From Bacteroidales bacterium (lineage in GTDB: Bacteria > Bacteroidota > Bacteroidia > Bacteroidales > JAGOPY01), in contig JALNZD010000013.1 in the NCBI GenBank assembly GCA_023229505.1, forward strand, positions 27,270-91,269: a stretch of 64,000 nucleotides of DNA, written 5' to 3'. Positions 52,401 to 61,679 of this stretch are shown here, piece after piece. A model generated the notes under the pieces. That model saw only the letters and a program-made list of their open reading frames with translations. It did no database searches and was not told the origin of the DNA. How positions within the stretch are numbered: position 1 is the first letter of the stretch; each line of letters begins with the position of its first letter. The position numbers and the translations under genes are program-made.

Positions 52401-53345
52401 TTCATATATCCACAGCTGGTCGACACCTCCGCCAATGGCGTCATCATTTATTGTGATAAATAAACCGGGAGCTCCTGCAGGCGCAAAAGCACCGTCATTA
52501 TCAATTGGCGGAACGCACATAAATCCGTCAATTGTTGTGGGCCTCCATGCATTATTAAACCCTACCATCTGCGCTGTTCCACCAATGAGCATCTGGGCGC
52601 GCTCAAACACATAGATATCATTTCCAGTGCTGTTATTTGTACCCATGTAGTAACCATCACGCCAGATGCCGAACTTTTCATAATCAGGCATATCAGCAAC
52701 ATCAAACGAATACTTATGCCATACTCCGGTGGGGTCATTCGTAGCTGATACGGCGATCAGCATATAGTCATTTGAGCCACTGATAGAAAACTCAGCGACA
52801 AGCCACCTGTCGGCCTGTTCATCATAAAGGCAGATTGGGTCACCATCGTTATATTCTGATCCGGTGACTCCGCTGAAAAGCAGGTTCATATTGGCAGGCC
52901 CTGCGACCAGAGCGCCGTTTGCCTTGTTATAAATGGCATACACGGTGTTGATGGTTTGCATATAATGGTTCGGACCTATTGAACCATTAGCATCGGGTGG
53001 GTAATAAGGGGATGGTTGTCCGCTGAAATTCAACACCGGAGCCTTTATCCCCATTGTTTTGCCCATCTCTTGCTGCCAAACAGGGTCCGGTCCCTGCGGC
53101 AACGCTGTACTGGCATAAGGATAATGCCTTTCTTTCAGTTTTTTATTCAGCATTTTCTGCTCCCCTTTTAGTACCAATTGCTGAAATTCCGCATCGGTAA
53201 TTGCAGGGAGGTCCCTTAACGCAGGAGATAACCCATGATAAACCCCTGTTTTTATTATAGAGGGGGAAATGGGATTGTCCTGGGCTGCCAGTTTAGCCAT
53301 GCCGGATAAAATGACCAGAAATAAGTAAAGTGAAAGTCGCTTCAT
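49500..53345 (-). CDS. large secreted multidomain protein with PKD, GEVED and T9SS domains (1281 aa)
   Basis: Signal peptide (1-21), a ~500-residue beta-propeller-like N-terminal part, then three PKD domains at about 530-615, 615-695 and 830-915 (each with a W-x-W-x-F-x-G-G-T-P motif), a GEVED-type domain at ~695-830 (VWIDYNKDGDFLDANE and YGEVEDYTV), an FN3-like domain, a carbohydrate-binding-like module and a T9SS sorting domain (KVYPNPAHDELNISI) at the end. It is an exported adhesin or polymer-binding protein. The large unexpanded N-terminal part has no named family. Confidence 0.82.
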   Translation of the reverse strand: MKRLSLYLFLVILSGMAKLAAQDNPISPSIIKTGVYHGLSPALRDLPAITDAEFQQLVLKGEQKMLNKKLKERHYPYASTALPQGPDPVWQQEMGKTMGIKAPVLNFSGQPSPYYPPDANGSIGPNHYMQTINTVYAIYNKANGALVAGPANMNLLFSGVTGSEYNDGDPICLYDEQADRWLVAEFSISGSNDYMLIAVSATNDPTGVWHKYSFDVADMPDYEKFGIWRDGYYMGTNNSTGNDIYVFERAQMLIGGTAQMVGFNNAWRPTTIDGFMCVPPIDNDGAFAPAGAPGLFITINDDAIGGGVDQLWIYELAVNWTTPSSSTFTRSQQLNIPAFDSNFGNNWDNIKQQGTTRELDAIPMVIMNVPQYRNFGTYQTIVCSHTVDVDATDHAGIRWYELRRTTGTWTLRQSGTYAPDGHSRWMGSVALNGYNELGLGYSVSSTTLYPGIRYCGQSASAYASASGVLDVAEEVIQNGSSSQTAYNRWGDYSSISIDPLNDHTFWFTSEYGGSRQTKIAAFTFTPPALTAQFSGAPTTVCTGGQVTFTDQSTGSPTSWNWTFPGGTPGTSTVQNPVVTYNTPGVYDVTLIVGNGSTTNTLTKTGYISVANITANFTGSPTTVTVGNTVTFTDNTNCNPTSWSWSFPGGTPSSSTVQNPTVTYNTVGTYSVTLVATNASGSDTELKTNYITVNAVQINYCASQGSNYSYEWIGQVAFNSFINSSGAAGYTNFTNLTVPMTAGGNVAVTLTPAFSGSTYVEYWRVWIDYNKDGDFLDANETAFAPASSTTTVSGNFTVATGVSGTTRMRVTMKYNAVPTSCETFSYGEVEDYTVSFGTPQPPVANFSANNTTVIEGQAVQFTDLSTNGPTSWSWTFNGGTPATSTAQNPSVTYSTAGIYTVSLVATNTAGSDTETKANYINVVAVPSCTSPVAPLNGAAGVSITTNLQWSSVTNATGYTLYFGTNNPPTNIINGTNVGSVTSYDPAGDLNYSTVYYWKVVPYNANGSATGCSVWSFTTEASPFGSVELSFSDFEAGWGIWTDGGADCARYTGGTYASGGIASIDIQDNTAVPSSFYLTNGVDVSTPGYVQIDVEFEFIAISMDNSTENFWVQYYNGTTWYNVANYARTTNFNNGIFYGANVSILETSYTFPANMKIRFMCDASDNNDDVYIDNVRITASMQVNPNNYLIPLTGPLGESAETASNEDNQIKVYPNPAHDELNISIENNKLAELFIYDMKGQVVHHEIINDEQQVIGLENFRTGVYMVFIITQEDTFKTKFIKK

Positions 53346-53746
53346 AATCTCAGTTTTTAAAGGTTAATTATTTAAAAAGATTGTCAATAGATTAAATTAT
53401 AAGTTGATTCTGGAATTCTGTTCCATTCCAGATAAGAAAAATCCTTAGATTTTCTTTAATAATGAATTACGAAAAAGGATGATGGTAAAAATCAAACCAA
53501 TTGGGGGGGAAATGGTTTACGATATAAAATTACATTGACGAATTGAAATATCCAAATTTTTATTAAAAAACTTTATCTTAAGACTAATAATTTAATACTC
53601 TGACATTCATTATTGCTTTCTGGAATCAAAAAGTAAATTCCGCATTGCCTCGCAGGATCTGGCCAAATACAGTAAATGATAATAAAACGGAAGCAATGAT
53701 GAAAAACCTCATAGAGATCCTATTTACTCAGATATTCAATACTAAA
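53346..53746. other. AT-rich intergenic region
   Basis: Lies between the 1281-aa gene start and the cytochrome-like gene. I see no ORF, RNA gene or strong hairpin. It should contain the promoter of the 1281-aa gene, but no clean TAnnTTTG box was found on the minus strand. Confidence 0.4.
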
Positions 53747-54193
53747 TCAAAACCAACCCGCTCCAAGTCCTCTGAATGGCCATGGAATAGAAACTAAAAT
53801 CAGCAATAAAGCAACTGAATAATAAACCAGAATCTGCTTGTGCTTTTTTAATTCATCAACAGCCCGATCAGATTTAACATAACCGATCGTGACAAGGATA
53901 ACTGAAATGATCATCAGGCCGATATGTTCAACCAGGAAGAACCTTAACAGGCTGTCTTTCATCGATGCGGCATCAAAGATCACTTTCGGACTTATGAAGT
54001 AAAGCACAAATCCCAAAACCAATTGAAGGTGGATGAAAATTAGTGCCAACCTGTTGAAAAAGCAATCATTGCAATTAGAAGAAGATTTCCTGGTCAGCTT
54101 AAAACCGGCATTTACGATGGCGGCAATAATGAATAATAACACCAGCCATCTCAGGCCGGAGTGGATATGGACGAAAATCGGATAAATGTTCAT
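53747..54193 (-). CDS. four-helix membrane protein, cytochrome b561-like (148 aa)
   Basis: Four transmembrane helices, with His in or near three of them (VHIHSGLRW, FIHLQLVLG, VEHIGLMII) placed as heme ligands of a small b-type cytochrome family widespread in Bacteroidetes. Substrate unknown. It stands alone, divergent from the threonine aldolase gene. Confidence 0.65.
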   Translation of the reverse strand: MNIYPIFVHIHSGLRWLVLLFIIAAIVNAGFKLTRKSSSNCNDCFFNRLALIFIHLQLVLGFVLYFISPKVIFDAASMKDSLLRFFLVEHIGLMIISVILVTIGYVKSDRAVDELKKHKQILVYYSVALLLILVSIPWPFRGLGAGWF

Positions 54194-54335
54194 AACTTAT
54201 TGAATTGTAGTATTTATAAAAAATGAAGCATAATCACTATATGTAACAGAAATAAAACAGCCTTCTTCATAAAATTTTGTCTATATAACTCATCATTCGT
54301 TCTTACTTTTACCTGATTCTTCAAAAGTACAAAAA

Positions 54336-55361
54336 ATGATTAATGTAATCGACCTCCGAAGTGATACCGTCACCCGCCCCGGAAAGGAAATGCTGGATCG
54401 CATGTTTAAAGCCGAAGTTGGTGATGACGTCTTTGGTGATGATCCTACTGTCCAGTTACTGGAAGAGAAAATGGCCGGTATGTTCGGAAAAGAAGCTGCA
54501 TTATTTTGCCCATCCGGCACTATGACAAACCAGGTTGCCGTAAAGGCTCATACCCAACCGGGAGAGGAAATCATCTGTGATATCACTTCCCACGTTTATA
54601 ATTACGAAGGAGGCGGAATTGCATTCAATTCCGGATGCTCTGTCAGGCTTGTCCATGGAGACCGTGGACGCATGAAGCCAGACCAAATTTATGACAATAT
54701 TAACCCTGATAATGTCCATTACCCGAAAACAAGGCTGGTTATTGCTGAAAACACTTCAAACAAAGGTGGAGGAAGCATTTATGATATAAATGACCTGTTA
54801 CAGATCGGAAAAATCTGTCGCGAAAATGATTTGCTTTTTCACCTTGATGGGGCCCGCCTGTTTAATGCACTGGTTGAGACCGGGGAAAAAACAGAAGATT
54901 ATGGAAAAATATTTGACTCCATTTCGGTTTGTTTTTCCAAAGGATTGGGAGCACCTGTCGGATCTATACTTACAGGCAGCAAAGATTTCATTTACAAAGC
55001 CCGCCGGATCAGAAAAGTGCTGGGTGGTGGCATGCGCCAGGTTGGCTATCTTGCCGCCGCAGCTGATTACGCAGTTGAAAACAATATACTGAGATTAAAG
55101 GATGACCATCGCCGGGCGAAGGATCTCGGTTCATTTCTTTCCGCAATGAATTTTATAGAGGAAGTCATGCCTGTTCAAACCAATATAATAATATTCAGCC
55201 TGAATGAAAAGTATTCTCAGGATGAATTTCTCAGATTGCTCAATGAGAAAGGGCTTTGGGCTGTGGGGTTCGGACCGCAGAAAATTCGCATGGTAACTCA
55301 CCTGGATTATACCGATAAAATGCTTTCCAGGACCATCGATATTTTAAAAGGACTTTCCTGA
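54336..55361 (+). CDS. ltaE: low-specificity L-threonine aldolase (341 aa)
   Basis: PLP enzyme that cleaves L-threonine or allo-threonine to glycine and acetaldehyde. The N-terminus (DLRSDTVTRPGKEML) and GDDVFGDDPTVQLLE are signatures of the family, and the PLP lysine is in CFSKGLGAPVGSIL (residues ~198-211). Length matches. It is followed convergently by the 390-aa gene. Confidence 0.9.
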   Translation: MINVIDLRSDTVTRPGKEMLDRMFKAEVGDDVFGDDPTVQLLEEKMAGMFGKEAALFCPSGTMTNQVAVKAHTQPGEEIICDITSHVYNYEGGGIAFNSGCSVRLVHGDRGRMKPDQIYDNINPDNVHYPKTRLVIAENTSNKGGGSIYDINDLLQIGKICRENDLLFHLDGARLFNALVETGEKTEDYGKIFDSISVCFSKGLGAPVGSILTGSKDFIYKARRIRKVLGGGMRQVGYLAAAADYAVENNILRLKDDHRRAKDLGSFLSAMNFIEEVMPVQTNIIIFSLNEKYSQDEFLRLLNEKGLWAVGFGPQKIRMVTHLDYTDKMLSRTIDILKGLS

Positions 55362-55384
55362 TTAAAAGATAATTTTAATTCTTT

Positions 55385-56557
55385 TCAGGCGCTTTCTTCT
55401 TTGAAACTGTCCGGTTCGCTTTTTCGCAGCTGATTAATCAAAGGTTTAAACTCTTTGCGGATCGTTTCCCATTTATCAGGGTATTTTTCAAGTAGTTGCC
55501 TGATTAAATCCCTGTTCTTTCCCAATGATTCAGTAATAGCCGGAGCTGATATCGGCGGATCCAATGCCTGCCCGACTTTCGAACTAATGATTGCTATATT
55601 TTTGTTTTTCAATCCAATAGCTGCCATTTCCAATTTGTCAAGTAATTGCATAGCCCTGGATTGACGACTGTCAATTTTTCTTGTAAACTGCTCCGTTTTC
55701 TCGATGACCTGGTAACTATCAAAATCAAGGCTGTAAGAATGGATCTTTACTACTTCTTCTTCGCTTAACATTAATAAATTCTCAGTGAATACAATAGCAT
55801 TTTGGAGAATTACAGGTAAATGCTTCAGATTCCCTTTGAAATCCCTAATCTTATTTAATGCTTCATCCGTTAAAATATAAGTCCTGCCGTACTCCTTCGA
55901 TAAATCCTGCAAGTGCAGCTGGGCCACGTTAATCATATTATCTCCATAACTAGCCTGAATTTGGTTAAGTTGCTCCTTCAGTGATATGTTTTCACTGATG
56001 ACCGCTCTGACCCCATTATTCAAGGTTCGGAGCAATCTTCGGTTAGACAGGTTCAACTGGAGAAAGGATTTAAACTGATAATATAACAAATGACCGATAA
56101 TTATTTTATGATCAGCAGTTAGCACCTTATCAGCCTTATTAAGACCAAAATTCCCGAGGTTCTGGTTGAAATAAATCAATAATAAATCATTCAGCTTATC
56201 AGTATCATTTTTAAAACGTAAAACAAGGATGACATTATCCAGCTCTGTAAAAATAGTAGGGACTGTCAGGCGCTGAGGGGAGAATTCGAATGGAAGGTCC
56301 TCCTTCTTGATCCATGCGAACTGATGATTTTCTGTCCTGAACTTTTGAATCATGACCATATTCTCAGGCCTTTGCAAAACTTCATCAAAGCTATCTTCTA
56401 TGTCATGATCTCTTTTCCGTGACAAAATCCTGATCTGCCGGTCCCGTTGTGAAAAGTAAATACCTGCTATCTTTTCAATGCCTGGCAGGAATAAATCGGA
56501 GTAATGAAATACATTCTCAAATTCATCCCCGATGAATGAAAATAAACCTGGCTTCAT
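55385..56557 (-). CDS. conserved hypothetical protein (390 aa)
   Basis: Not recognised. A mixed N-terminal half (residues 1-160) is followed by a long helical region (~165-300) and a charged C-terminus with IRQLLEKYPDKWETI. No signal peptide. Its promoter region carries several ACTTAAG motifs, so it is probably regulated. It may be a sensor-like protein. Confidence 0.6.
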   Translation of the reverse strand: MKPGLFSFIGDEFENVFHYSDLFLPGIEKIAGIYFSQRDRQIRILSRKRDHDIEDSFDEVLQRPENMVMIQKFRTENHQFAWIKKEDLPFEFSPQRLTVPTIFTELDNVILVLRFKNDTDKLNDLLLIYFNQNLGNFGLNKADKVLTADHKIIIGHLLYYQFKSFLQLNLSNRRLLRTLNNGVRAVISENISLKEQLNQIQASYGDNMINVAQLHLQDLSKEYGRTYILTDEALNKIRDFKGNLKHLPVILQNAIVFTENLLMLSEEEVVKIHSYSLDFDSYQVIEKTEQFTRKIDSRQSRAMQLLDKLEMAAIGLKNKNIAIISSKVGQALDPPISAPAITESLGKNRDLIRQLLEKYPDKWETIRKEFKPLINQLRKSEPDSFKEESA

Positions 56558-56589
56558 GGTTAGTTGAGTTTTGGCAAAGATAAGAAAAA

Positions 56590-56687
56590 TTAAGTACTTA
56601 AGTCAATAGTTAAGTAATAATATTAAGTTACTTAAGAATAAATTTAAATATTCCGAAGTTATTACTTAAGAAAACAATAACCACTTA
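56590..56687. repeat. TTACTTAAG repeat array, possible operator
   Basis: TTAAGTACTTAA (56590-56601), GTTAAGTAA (56609-56617), TTAAGTTACTTAAG (56623-56636), TTACTTAAG (56662-56670) and a weaker CCACTTAATT (56681-56690). The motifs lie between the divergent genes at 55385 and 56796, upstream of the latter's promoter. Confidence 0.6.
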
Positions 56688-56692
56688 ATTTA

Positions 56693-56725
56693 TTTGTTTT
56701 CAGCATTATAAGTACTATATCTTTG
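56693..56725 (+). promoter_or_regulatory. Bacteroidetes-type promoter
   Basis: TTTG (56693-56696), 21 bp, TATCTTTG (56718-56725) is a full match to the TTTG-N19-21-TAnnTTTG consensus, 71 bp before the ATG at 56796. Confidence 0.8.
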
Positions 56726-56795
56726 TATTATCTCCAATAAAAATCCTATTAATTATTAAGTATAAATTCATAAAATATTTTAAGTTAATTAAATT

Positions 56796-57518
56796 ATGCT
56801 GAAGTCTGGTTCTAATTTTATCAGGATGTTATTTTACGGAAGATCCCACCACAAGATCCGGACTGATTCATATTGGACTGACTCCTATCCATCTCCTGAG
56901 CCTTCATGGCTGAGAAAAACAGCCAATACAACCAGTGACTGGATTTATAACCATATCGACAATTTCTTCCGGGGTCCCGCAAATAAATATAAAGCAGAAT
57001 TCACTGGTGATCTTTCCAATACAACTATCATAAGTACAAGTTATAAGGAATGGGAATTGAACCAGGACATTGTTGACATTGCATTCGAGGATATCAAGAG
57101 TAGTTTGAGTTGGATTTTACCCGGTTTCATTAGAAAATTTGCGTTCCGGTTACACCAGTTAGCATTACTTTATCTTTTTACAGATGTGGTTAATGAAGAG
57201 GAATCTTCGGAATGGGCTGAGTTAAGGGATAATCATAATAACCGCATAATATTGGATAAAAGAAAGGTCTTATATACTCTTCAAGGTTTCAAAGATAGAA
57301 TTGACTCTGATTGCTTGTCTATCAATAATTGGTGGAAGAAATTCATCAGCAGGTTAAGAGTGTTCTTAATGCTGGAACAGGAAAAGAAAACGTATTATTT
57401 ACTGGGTTACTTTGCTCCTCAGGGATATGATTATTCGATTGATAATCAAAACTACATGATCAGAGGACCTGATAAAACCAAATTGAATCCTGCCTTTTCC
57501 TTTCACAAAAGAATTTGA
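56796..57518 (+). CDS. hypothetical protein (240 aa)
   Basis: Not recognised. Soluble, helical with many aromatic residues (SDWIYNHIDNFFRGPANKYK; WWKKFISRLRVFLMLEQEKKTYYLLGYF). No signal peptide. It has a good promoter and is followed 13 bp later by an epimerase gene in the same direction. Confidence 0.6.
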   Translation: MLKSGSNFIRMLFYGRSHHKIRTDSYWTDSYPSPEPSWLRKTANTTSDWIYNHIDNFFRGPANKYKAEFTGDLSNTTIISTSYKEWELNQDIVDIAFEDIKSSLSWILPGFIRKFAFRLHQLALLYLFTDVVNEEESSEWAELRDNHNNRIILDKRKVLYTLQGFKDRIDSDCLSINNWWKKFISRLRVFLMLEQEKKTYYLLGYFAPQGYDYSIDNQNYMIRGPDKTKLNPAFSFHKRI

Positions 57519-57531
57519 TTAATTTCGCTGC

Positions 57532-58509
57532 ATGAAAATTGCAGTAACAGGTGCCAATGGGCATGTTGGTGCTAACTTATGCCGGAGTTTACTTGCTGAA
57601 GGTCATCAGGTTAAAGCACTCGTTCATCAGAACATTAATTCACTCAAAGGTCTCAATATTGAAATTGTTCAGGGCAGCCTGCACGATCTCAACGCACTAA
57701 GGAGCCTTTGTAAGGATGCAGAAATTGTTTTTCACCTGGCCGCAATGATTTCGATTGATGGACATAAGAATAAACTTCTGGAGGTCAATGTAGAAGGCAC
57801 AAAAAATCTTATAAAAGTCATACAAGAAAACGGTGTCAGGAGGCTGATCCATTTCAGTTCTATCCACGCTCTCTCCCATTTTCCTTTGGATCAACCCATG
57901 GATGAAACAAGACCATTGGTCAAGGAAGGGCCCATGTGGTATGAAATCACCAAGTCAAAAGCTGAAAAAATAGTTTTGGATGCCACTATTGGAGGACTTG
58001 ATGCTGTCGTGATTAACCCAACTGCCATTGTAGGCCCGAATGATTTTAAACCTTCACTTGTAGGTACTGCACTTATCAGATTGTATAATAACACTTTACC
58101 AGCATTGGTACCAGGTGGATACAACTGGGTTGATGTGCGGGATATTGTTCAGGGTGCGATTGCAGCTATGGACAAAGGGCGAAAAGGAGAACGCTATATT
58201 CTGGGAGGAAAATGGGTAAGTATTAAAGACCTTGCTTTAATTGTAGAGAAGGTCACCGGGAAAAGGGTCATTAAGTTCATGATCCCTACCCCAATTGCCA
58301 AAATCGGAGTACCGTTTATCAAAGCTTATGGCTGGATTGCCAAACAGGAGCCACTCTATACTTTTGAATCACTAAGGGCCTTGCGTGAGGTTAATACTAT
58401 GATCAGCCATGAAAAAGCCAATACTGAACTGGGCTATAGCTCCCGTGATTTTGAAATTACTATTCGGGACACCATGGATTGGTTTCAATTGCATGGTTAT
58501 CTCAAGTGA
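57532..58509 (+). CDS. NAD-dependent epimerase/3-beta-HSD-like SDR (325 aa)
   Basis: Rossmann motif MKIAVTGANGHVGANLCRSL (GxxGxxG) and active-site Y-x3-K at MWYEITKSKAE (residues ~142-152). Extended SDR length. The relation to 3-beta-hydroxysteroid dehydrogenases and the adjacent 5-alpha-reductase-like gene suggest a sterol- or terpenoid-type substrate; dihydroflavonol- or sugar-type substrates are alternatives. Confidence 0.75.
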   Translation: MKIAVTGANGHVGANLCRSLLAEGHQVKALVHQNINSLKGLNIEIVQGSLHDLNALRSLCKDAEIVFHLAAMISIDGHKNKLLEVNVEGTKNLIKVIQENGVRRLIHFSSIHALSHFPLDQPMDETRPLVKEGPMWYEITKSKAEKIVLDATIGGLDAVVINPTAIVGPNDFKPSLVGTALIRLYNNTLPALVPGGYNWVDVRDIVQGAIAAMDKGRKGERYILGGKWVSIKDLALIVEKVTGKRVIKFMIPTPIAKIGVPFIKAYGWIAKQEPLYTFESLRALREVNTMISHEKANTELGYSSRDFEITIRDTMDWFQLHGYLK

Positions 58510-58572
58510 TTTCCATTTAACGAGATTCTGGCAAGGATTAAATTTTAAATCTAAACAATTAATTTAGCATTA

Positions 58573-59337
58573 ATGATTAATTCATCTACCATTCAATATC
58601 TTGCAATAATTTGGATTGCTGTTGCAATTATAATTTTTCCATTCCTTTTAAGGATTACTGCCCCGTATGGGAGGCATAGCAAACAGAACTGGGGGCCTAT
58701 GATTGATAACAAGCTTGGCTGGGTGTTAATGGAACTGCCATCTCTGTTGATTTTTGTTTTACTGGTTCTTCTGGGGTCTAAACAACCCTCCTCTCCTATT
58801 TGGGTCTTATTTGGTTTGTGGACCATTCATTATTTTAACCGGTCAGTTATTTTTCCATTAAGGACCAAGACCAAAGGGAAGAAAATGCCAATTCTCATCA
58901 TGTTATCTGCTGTTTTCTTCAATCTTATCAACGCCGGTCTTAACGGGTACTGGCTGGGTTTCATAGCCCCAGCCTATCCTGAAAACTGGATGACCGATCC
59001 CCGGTTTATTCTGGGTGGAATAATATTTATCGGTGGATTTATCATAAACCAGGCAGCAGACAAGAAATTAATCGGCTTAAGAAAAGGTGGCAAAATGGGT
59101 TATTTTATTCCAAGGGGAGGCCTGTTTAATTACATCTCCTGTCCGAATTTTTTCGGAGAGATTATTGAATGGTCAGGATTTGCCCTTATGGCCTGGAACC
59201 TGCCGGCGCTTTCCTTTGCAGTCTGGACTGCTGCTAATCTCATTCCCAGAGCTCTGGATCACCATAAATGGTATAAAAGCTGTTTCAAAGAAGAATATCC
59301 AAAGAGCCGTAAAGCTGTTATTCCTTTCCTTATATAA
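58573..59337 (+). CDS. steroid 5-alpha-reductase-like membrane protein (254 aa)
   Basis: Five or six transmembrane helices and the C-terminal family pattern P-N-F-F-G-E-I-I-E-W-S-G (residues ~194-205) followed by H-K-W-Y-K-S-C-F-K-E-E-Y-P and R-K-A-V-I-P-F, as in 3-oxo-5-alpha-steroid 4-dehydrogenases, which reduce a conjugated double bond with NADPH. Gut Bacteroidetes use such enzymes on bile acids and steroids. It is downstream of the SDR gene, so the two may act in sequence. Confidence 0.75.
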   Translation: MINSSTIQYLAIIWIAVAIIIFPFLLRITAPYGRHSKQNWGPMIDNKLGWVLMELPSLLIFVLLVLLGSKQPSSPIWVLFGLWTIHYFNRSVIFPLRTKTKGKKMPILIMLSAVFFNLINAGLNGYWLGFIAPAYPENWMTDPRFILGGIIFIGGFIINQAADKKLIGLRKGGKMGYFIPRGGLFNYISCPNFFGEIIEWSGFALMAWNLPALSFAVWTAANLIPRALDHHKWYKSCFKEEYPKSRKAVIPFLI

Positions 59338-59367
59338 AAGCAGCAATGATTTTATATCATAATAACC

Positions 59368-60273
59368 ATGAACCCTCATAAACCTCATCATCAACCTGCA
59401 AACGTAAAAGGGAACCGGCTATTAGCTGCAACAATCCTTAATTTCATCATCTCTATTGCAGAAATCGCCGGAGGATTGATTTCCAATAGCTTATCATTAA
59501 TTTCAGACGCTTTACACAACCTTAGTGATGGGCTTGCCATTTTTATTGCATGGATTGCCAACAAAATTAGCCAAAAGCCATCAAACTCAAAACGGACTTT
59601 TGGATACAAACGCATTGAGATCCTGGCAGTTTTCTTTAATGCCTTGATCCTGATCGCTATTTCGTTATATCTTTTCTATGAAGCCATCCTGAGAATTATT
59701 GCCCCTGAACCAGTAAAAGGCCTCATCATGCTTATTGTAGCCCTGATCGGGCTTCTTGCCAATCTTGCAGCGGTATTACTTTTGCGTGGAGATGCGAAAA
59801 GAAATATCAATGTCAGAGCAGCTTATCTGCATCTCTTTGGCGACACTCTATCATCTGTAGCAGTTATAATTGGCGGGATACTAATCTATTTCTTTGATAT
59901 ATTCTGGTTAGACCCTATCATCACGATCTTTATCGGTATTTATATCATCAAAGAAACCTGGACAATTTTAAAACAGACCGTCGACATTCTAATGCAAGGA
60001 TCTCCGGCGGGTCTGAACCTGGATCTGATCAGGCAGGACCTGGAGCAAATTCCTGAGATTGCAAATATCCATCACGTGCATATCTGGAACCTGGATGATC
60101 AATCCGTTCATTTTGAGTGTCATGTTGCTTTAATCGAGAATAGCAGGATATCTGAAACGGATAATATTTATTACAAGATAGAAAAAGTCCTGAAAGAAAA
60201 GCACCACATCAGTCACCTTACCATACAGTTTGAGCACCAGCTATGTGACGATAAGGATATGATCCATCACTAG
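59368..60273 (+). CDS. cation diffusion facilitator transporter (301 aa)
   Basis: Six transmembrane helices; metal site residues in SDALHNLSDGLA (H and D of helix II) and LHLFGDTLSS (H and D of helix V), and a cytoplasmic C-terminal domain with HHVHIWNLDDQSVHFECHV. Exports Zn2+ or similar ions in exchange for protons. His-rich N-terminus (MNPHKPHHQPAN). Closest to CzcD/ZitB type. Confidence 0.88.
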   Translation: MNPHKPHHQPANVKGNRLLAATILNFIISIAEIAGGLISNSLSLISDALHNLSDGLAIFIAWIANKISQKPSNSKRTFGYKRIEILAVFFNALILIAISLYLFYEAILRIIAPEPVKGLIMLIVALIGLLANLAAVLLLRGDAKRNINVRAAYLHLFGDTLSSVAVIIGGILIYFFDIFWLDPIITIFIGIYIIKETWTILKQTVDILMQGSPAGLNLDLIRQDLEQIPEIANIHHVHIWNLDDQSVHFECHVALIENSRISETDNIYYKIEKVLKEKHHISHLTIQFEHQLCDDKDMIHH

Positions 60274-60287
60274 TCAGTGGTCATTGG

Positions 60288-61634
60288 TCAGTAGACGATC
60301 ATCTTCTCAAAATGGTTTTTCCTCAAGTATCCCCTGATGATCACGTGTGCATCACGGTTATCTTCAAATGGCCTGATAATATCATGCAAAATGCCGGCAT
60401 TTCCGCCGATTTCATCCAGTTCAATATAACCAAACCCGACAAATCTTCCATTTTCAACTTTCACAACAGAACATTCATAGTCGAACCGGCCATCATCCAC
60501 AATAAAGAAATTCTTATTCTTATAGGTATATTTACTTATTGCATCGATGACCCGGTCGTTATAATCGGAAGGGCTTTCATTACCAACGCAGGCGCCACGG
60601 CAGATTCCCATATGATGGTCAAAACATCCCCCGCTTGATGTATAAAGCCCGCACAGTTTCTGGCAAAGGTTGAATTCGTCGAGCAATCTTTGAAGATGGC
60701 TCACGCCTTCCTTTCGGGAAGAGTAGGATGTCAAGGGTAGCCGGTCACCTTTAAGCTGTTCTACAGTGAAATGGATATAACCATCCTGTCCGGTATAGGA
60801 GAATAGGCCATACTGAAAAAGTGAGCGTCTCAGGGAACGGTTAAAAACAGGTTTATGCTTTTTTATCTCGGCTGATTCAAGCAGGGATGCAACAAGATCG
60901 CTTCCCGTAAGTTCATGAGTAACCGATGCAATCCTTTCACGCATTTCTATTTCACGCCTATGGTCGTTGTTATTCAGGTGCGACATGACCCTGCTTTTAA
61001 TATTTACACTTTTCCCGATATAGATAATATCGCCATTTTCGTCATGGAAATAATAAACACCTGGTGTTTCTGGAAGCTGTTTAATATCTTCCAGCGACAG
61101 TTTTGTATGCAACCCTTTTAAGGATATTTCTTCGAGTTTGTTTTCAATTTTAAGTAGATGTTCCAAAAGAGAAACTGTAGTGAGGGCATCCCCTGCCGCC
61201 CGGTGCCTGGCAGGGTTAGTAATATTTAAAATCCTTGCGAGATTACCGAGCCCGTAAGACTGAATACCCGGCATAAGTTTCCGGCTAAGCTTCTTTGTGC
61301 AAAGTGTACGCCGGGTATAATCATACATCAGTCTTTTAAATTCACAACGTATAAAGTTATAATCGAAGGAGGCATTATGGGCCACGATCGTTTTACCATC
61401 AGTCAGTTCAACAATTTGCCTGGCAACCTCAAAAAAGTGTGGTGCTTCGGCCACCATTTTATTGCTTATTCCCGTAAGGGCAGTGATATGAAATGGTATC
61501 CTGCATTCAGGATTGATAAGCGATTCAAACTTTTCCACCACCTTTTCCCCGTCGTGGATGAAGATTGCGATTTCCGTTATACGGTCTTTTCTCGCATTTA
61601 AACCGGTTGTTTCAATATCGACGATGGCGTACAT
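60288..61634 (-). CDS. DnaQ-type exonuclease fused to GIY-YIG nuclease (448 aa)
   Basis: Residues 1-170 are a DEDD 3'-5' exonuclease (D6-I-E8-T-T-G; later HNASFDYNFI and HRAAGDALT). Residues ~190-270 are a GIY-YIG domain (GVYYFHDENGDIIYIGKS). A UvrC-like Cys-rich segment follows (CGLYTSSGGCFDHHMGIC). It is the Bacteroidetes/Actinobacteria two-domain type thought to act in repair. Host gene, convergent with the CDF gene. Confidence 0.85.
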   Translation of the reverse strand: MYAIVDIETTGLNARKDRITEIAIFIHDGEKVVEKFESLINPECRIPFHITALTGISNKMVAEAPHFFEVARQIVELTDGKTIVAHNASFDYNFIRCEFKRLMYDYTRRTLCTKKLSRKLMPGIQSYGLGNLARILNITNPARHRAAGDALTTVSLLEHLLKIENKLEEISLKGLHTKLSLEDIKQLPETPGVYYFHDENGDIIYIGKSVNIKSRVMSHLNNNDHRREIEMRERIASVTHELTGSDLVASLLESAEIKKHKPVFNRSLRRSLFQYGLFSYTGQDGYIHFTVEQLKGDRLPLTSYSSRKEGVSHLQRLLDEFNLCQKLCGLYTSSGGCFDHHMGICRGACVGNESPSDYNDRVIDAISKYTYKNKNFFIVDDGRFDYECSVVKVENGRFVGFGYIELDEIGGNAGILHDIIRPFEDNRDAHVIIRGYLRKNHFEKMIVY

Positions 61635-61679
61635 ACAACAAGTTTTGAGGTTTAAGTGTTAAGGTTTAAGTTGGGAACT

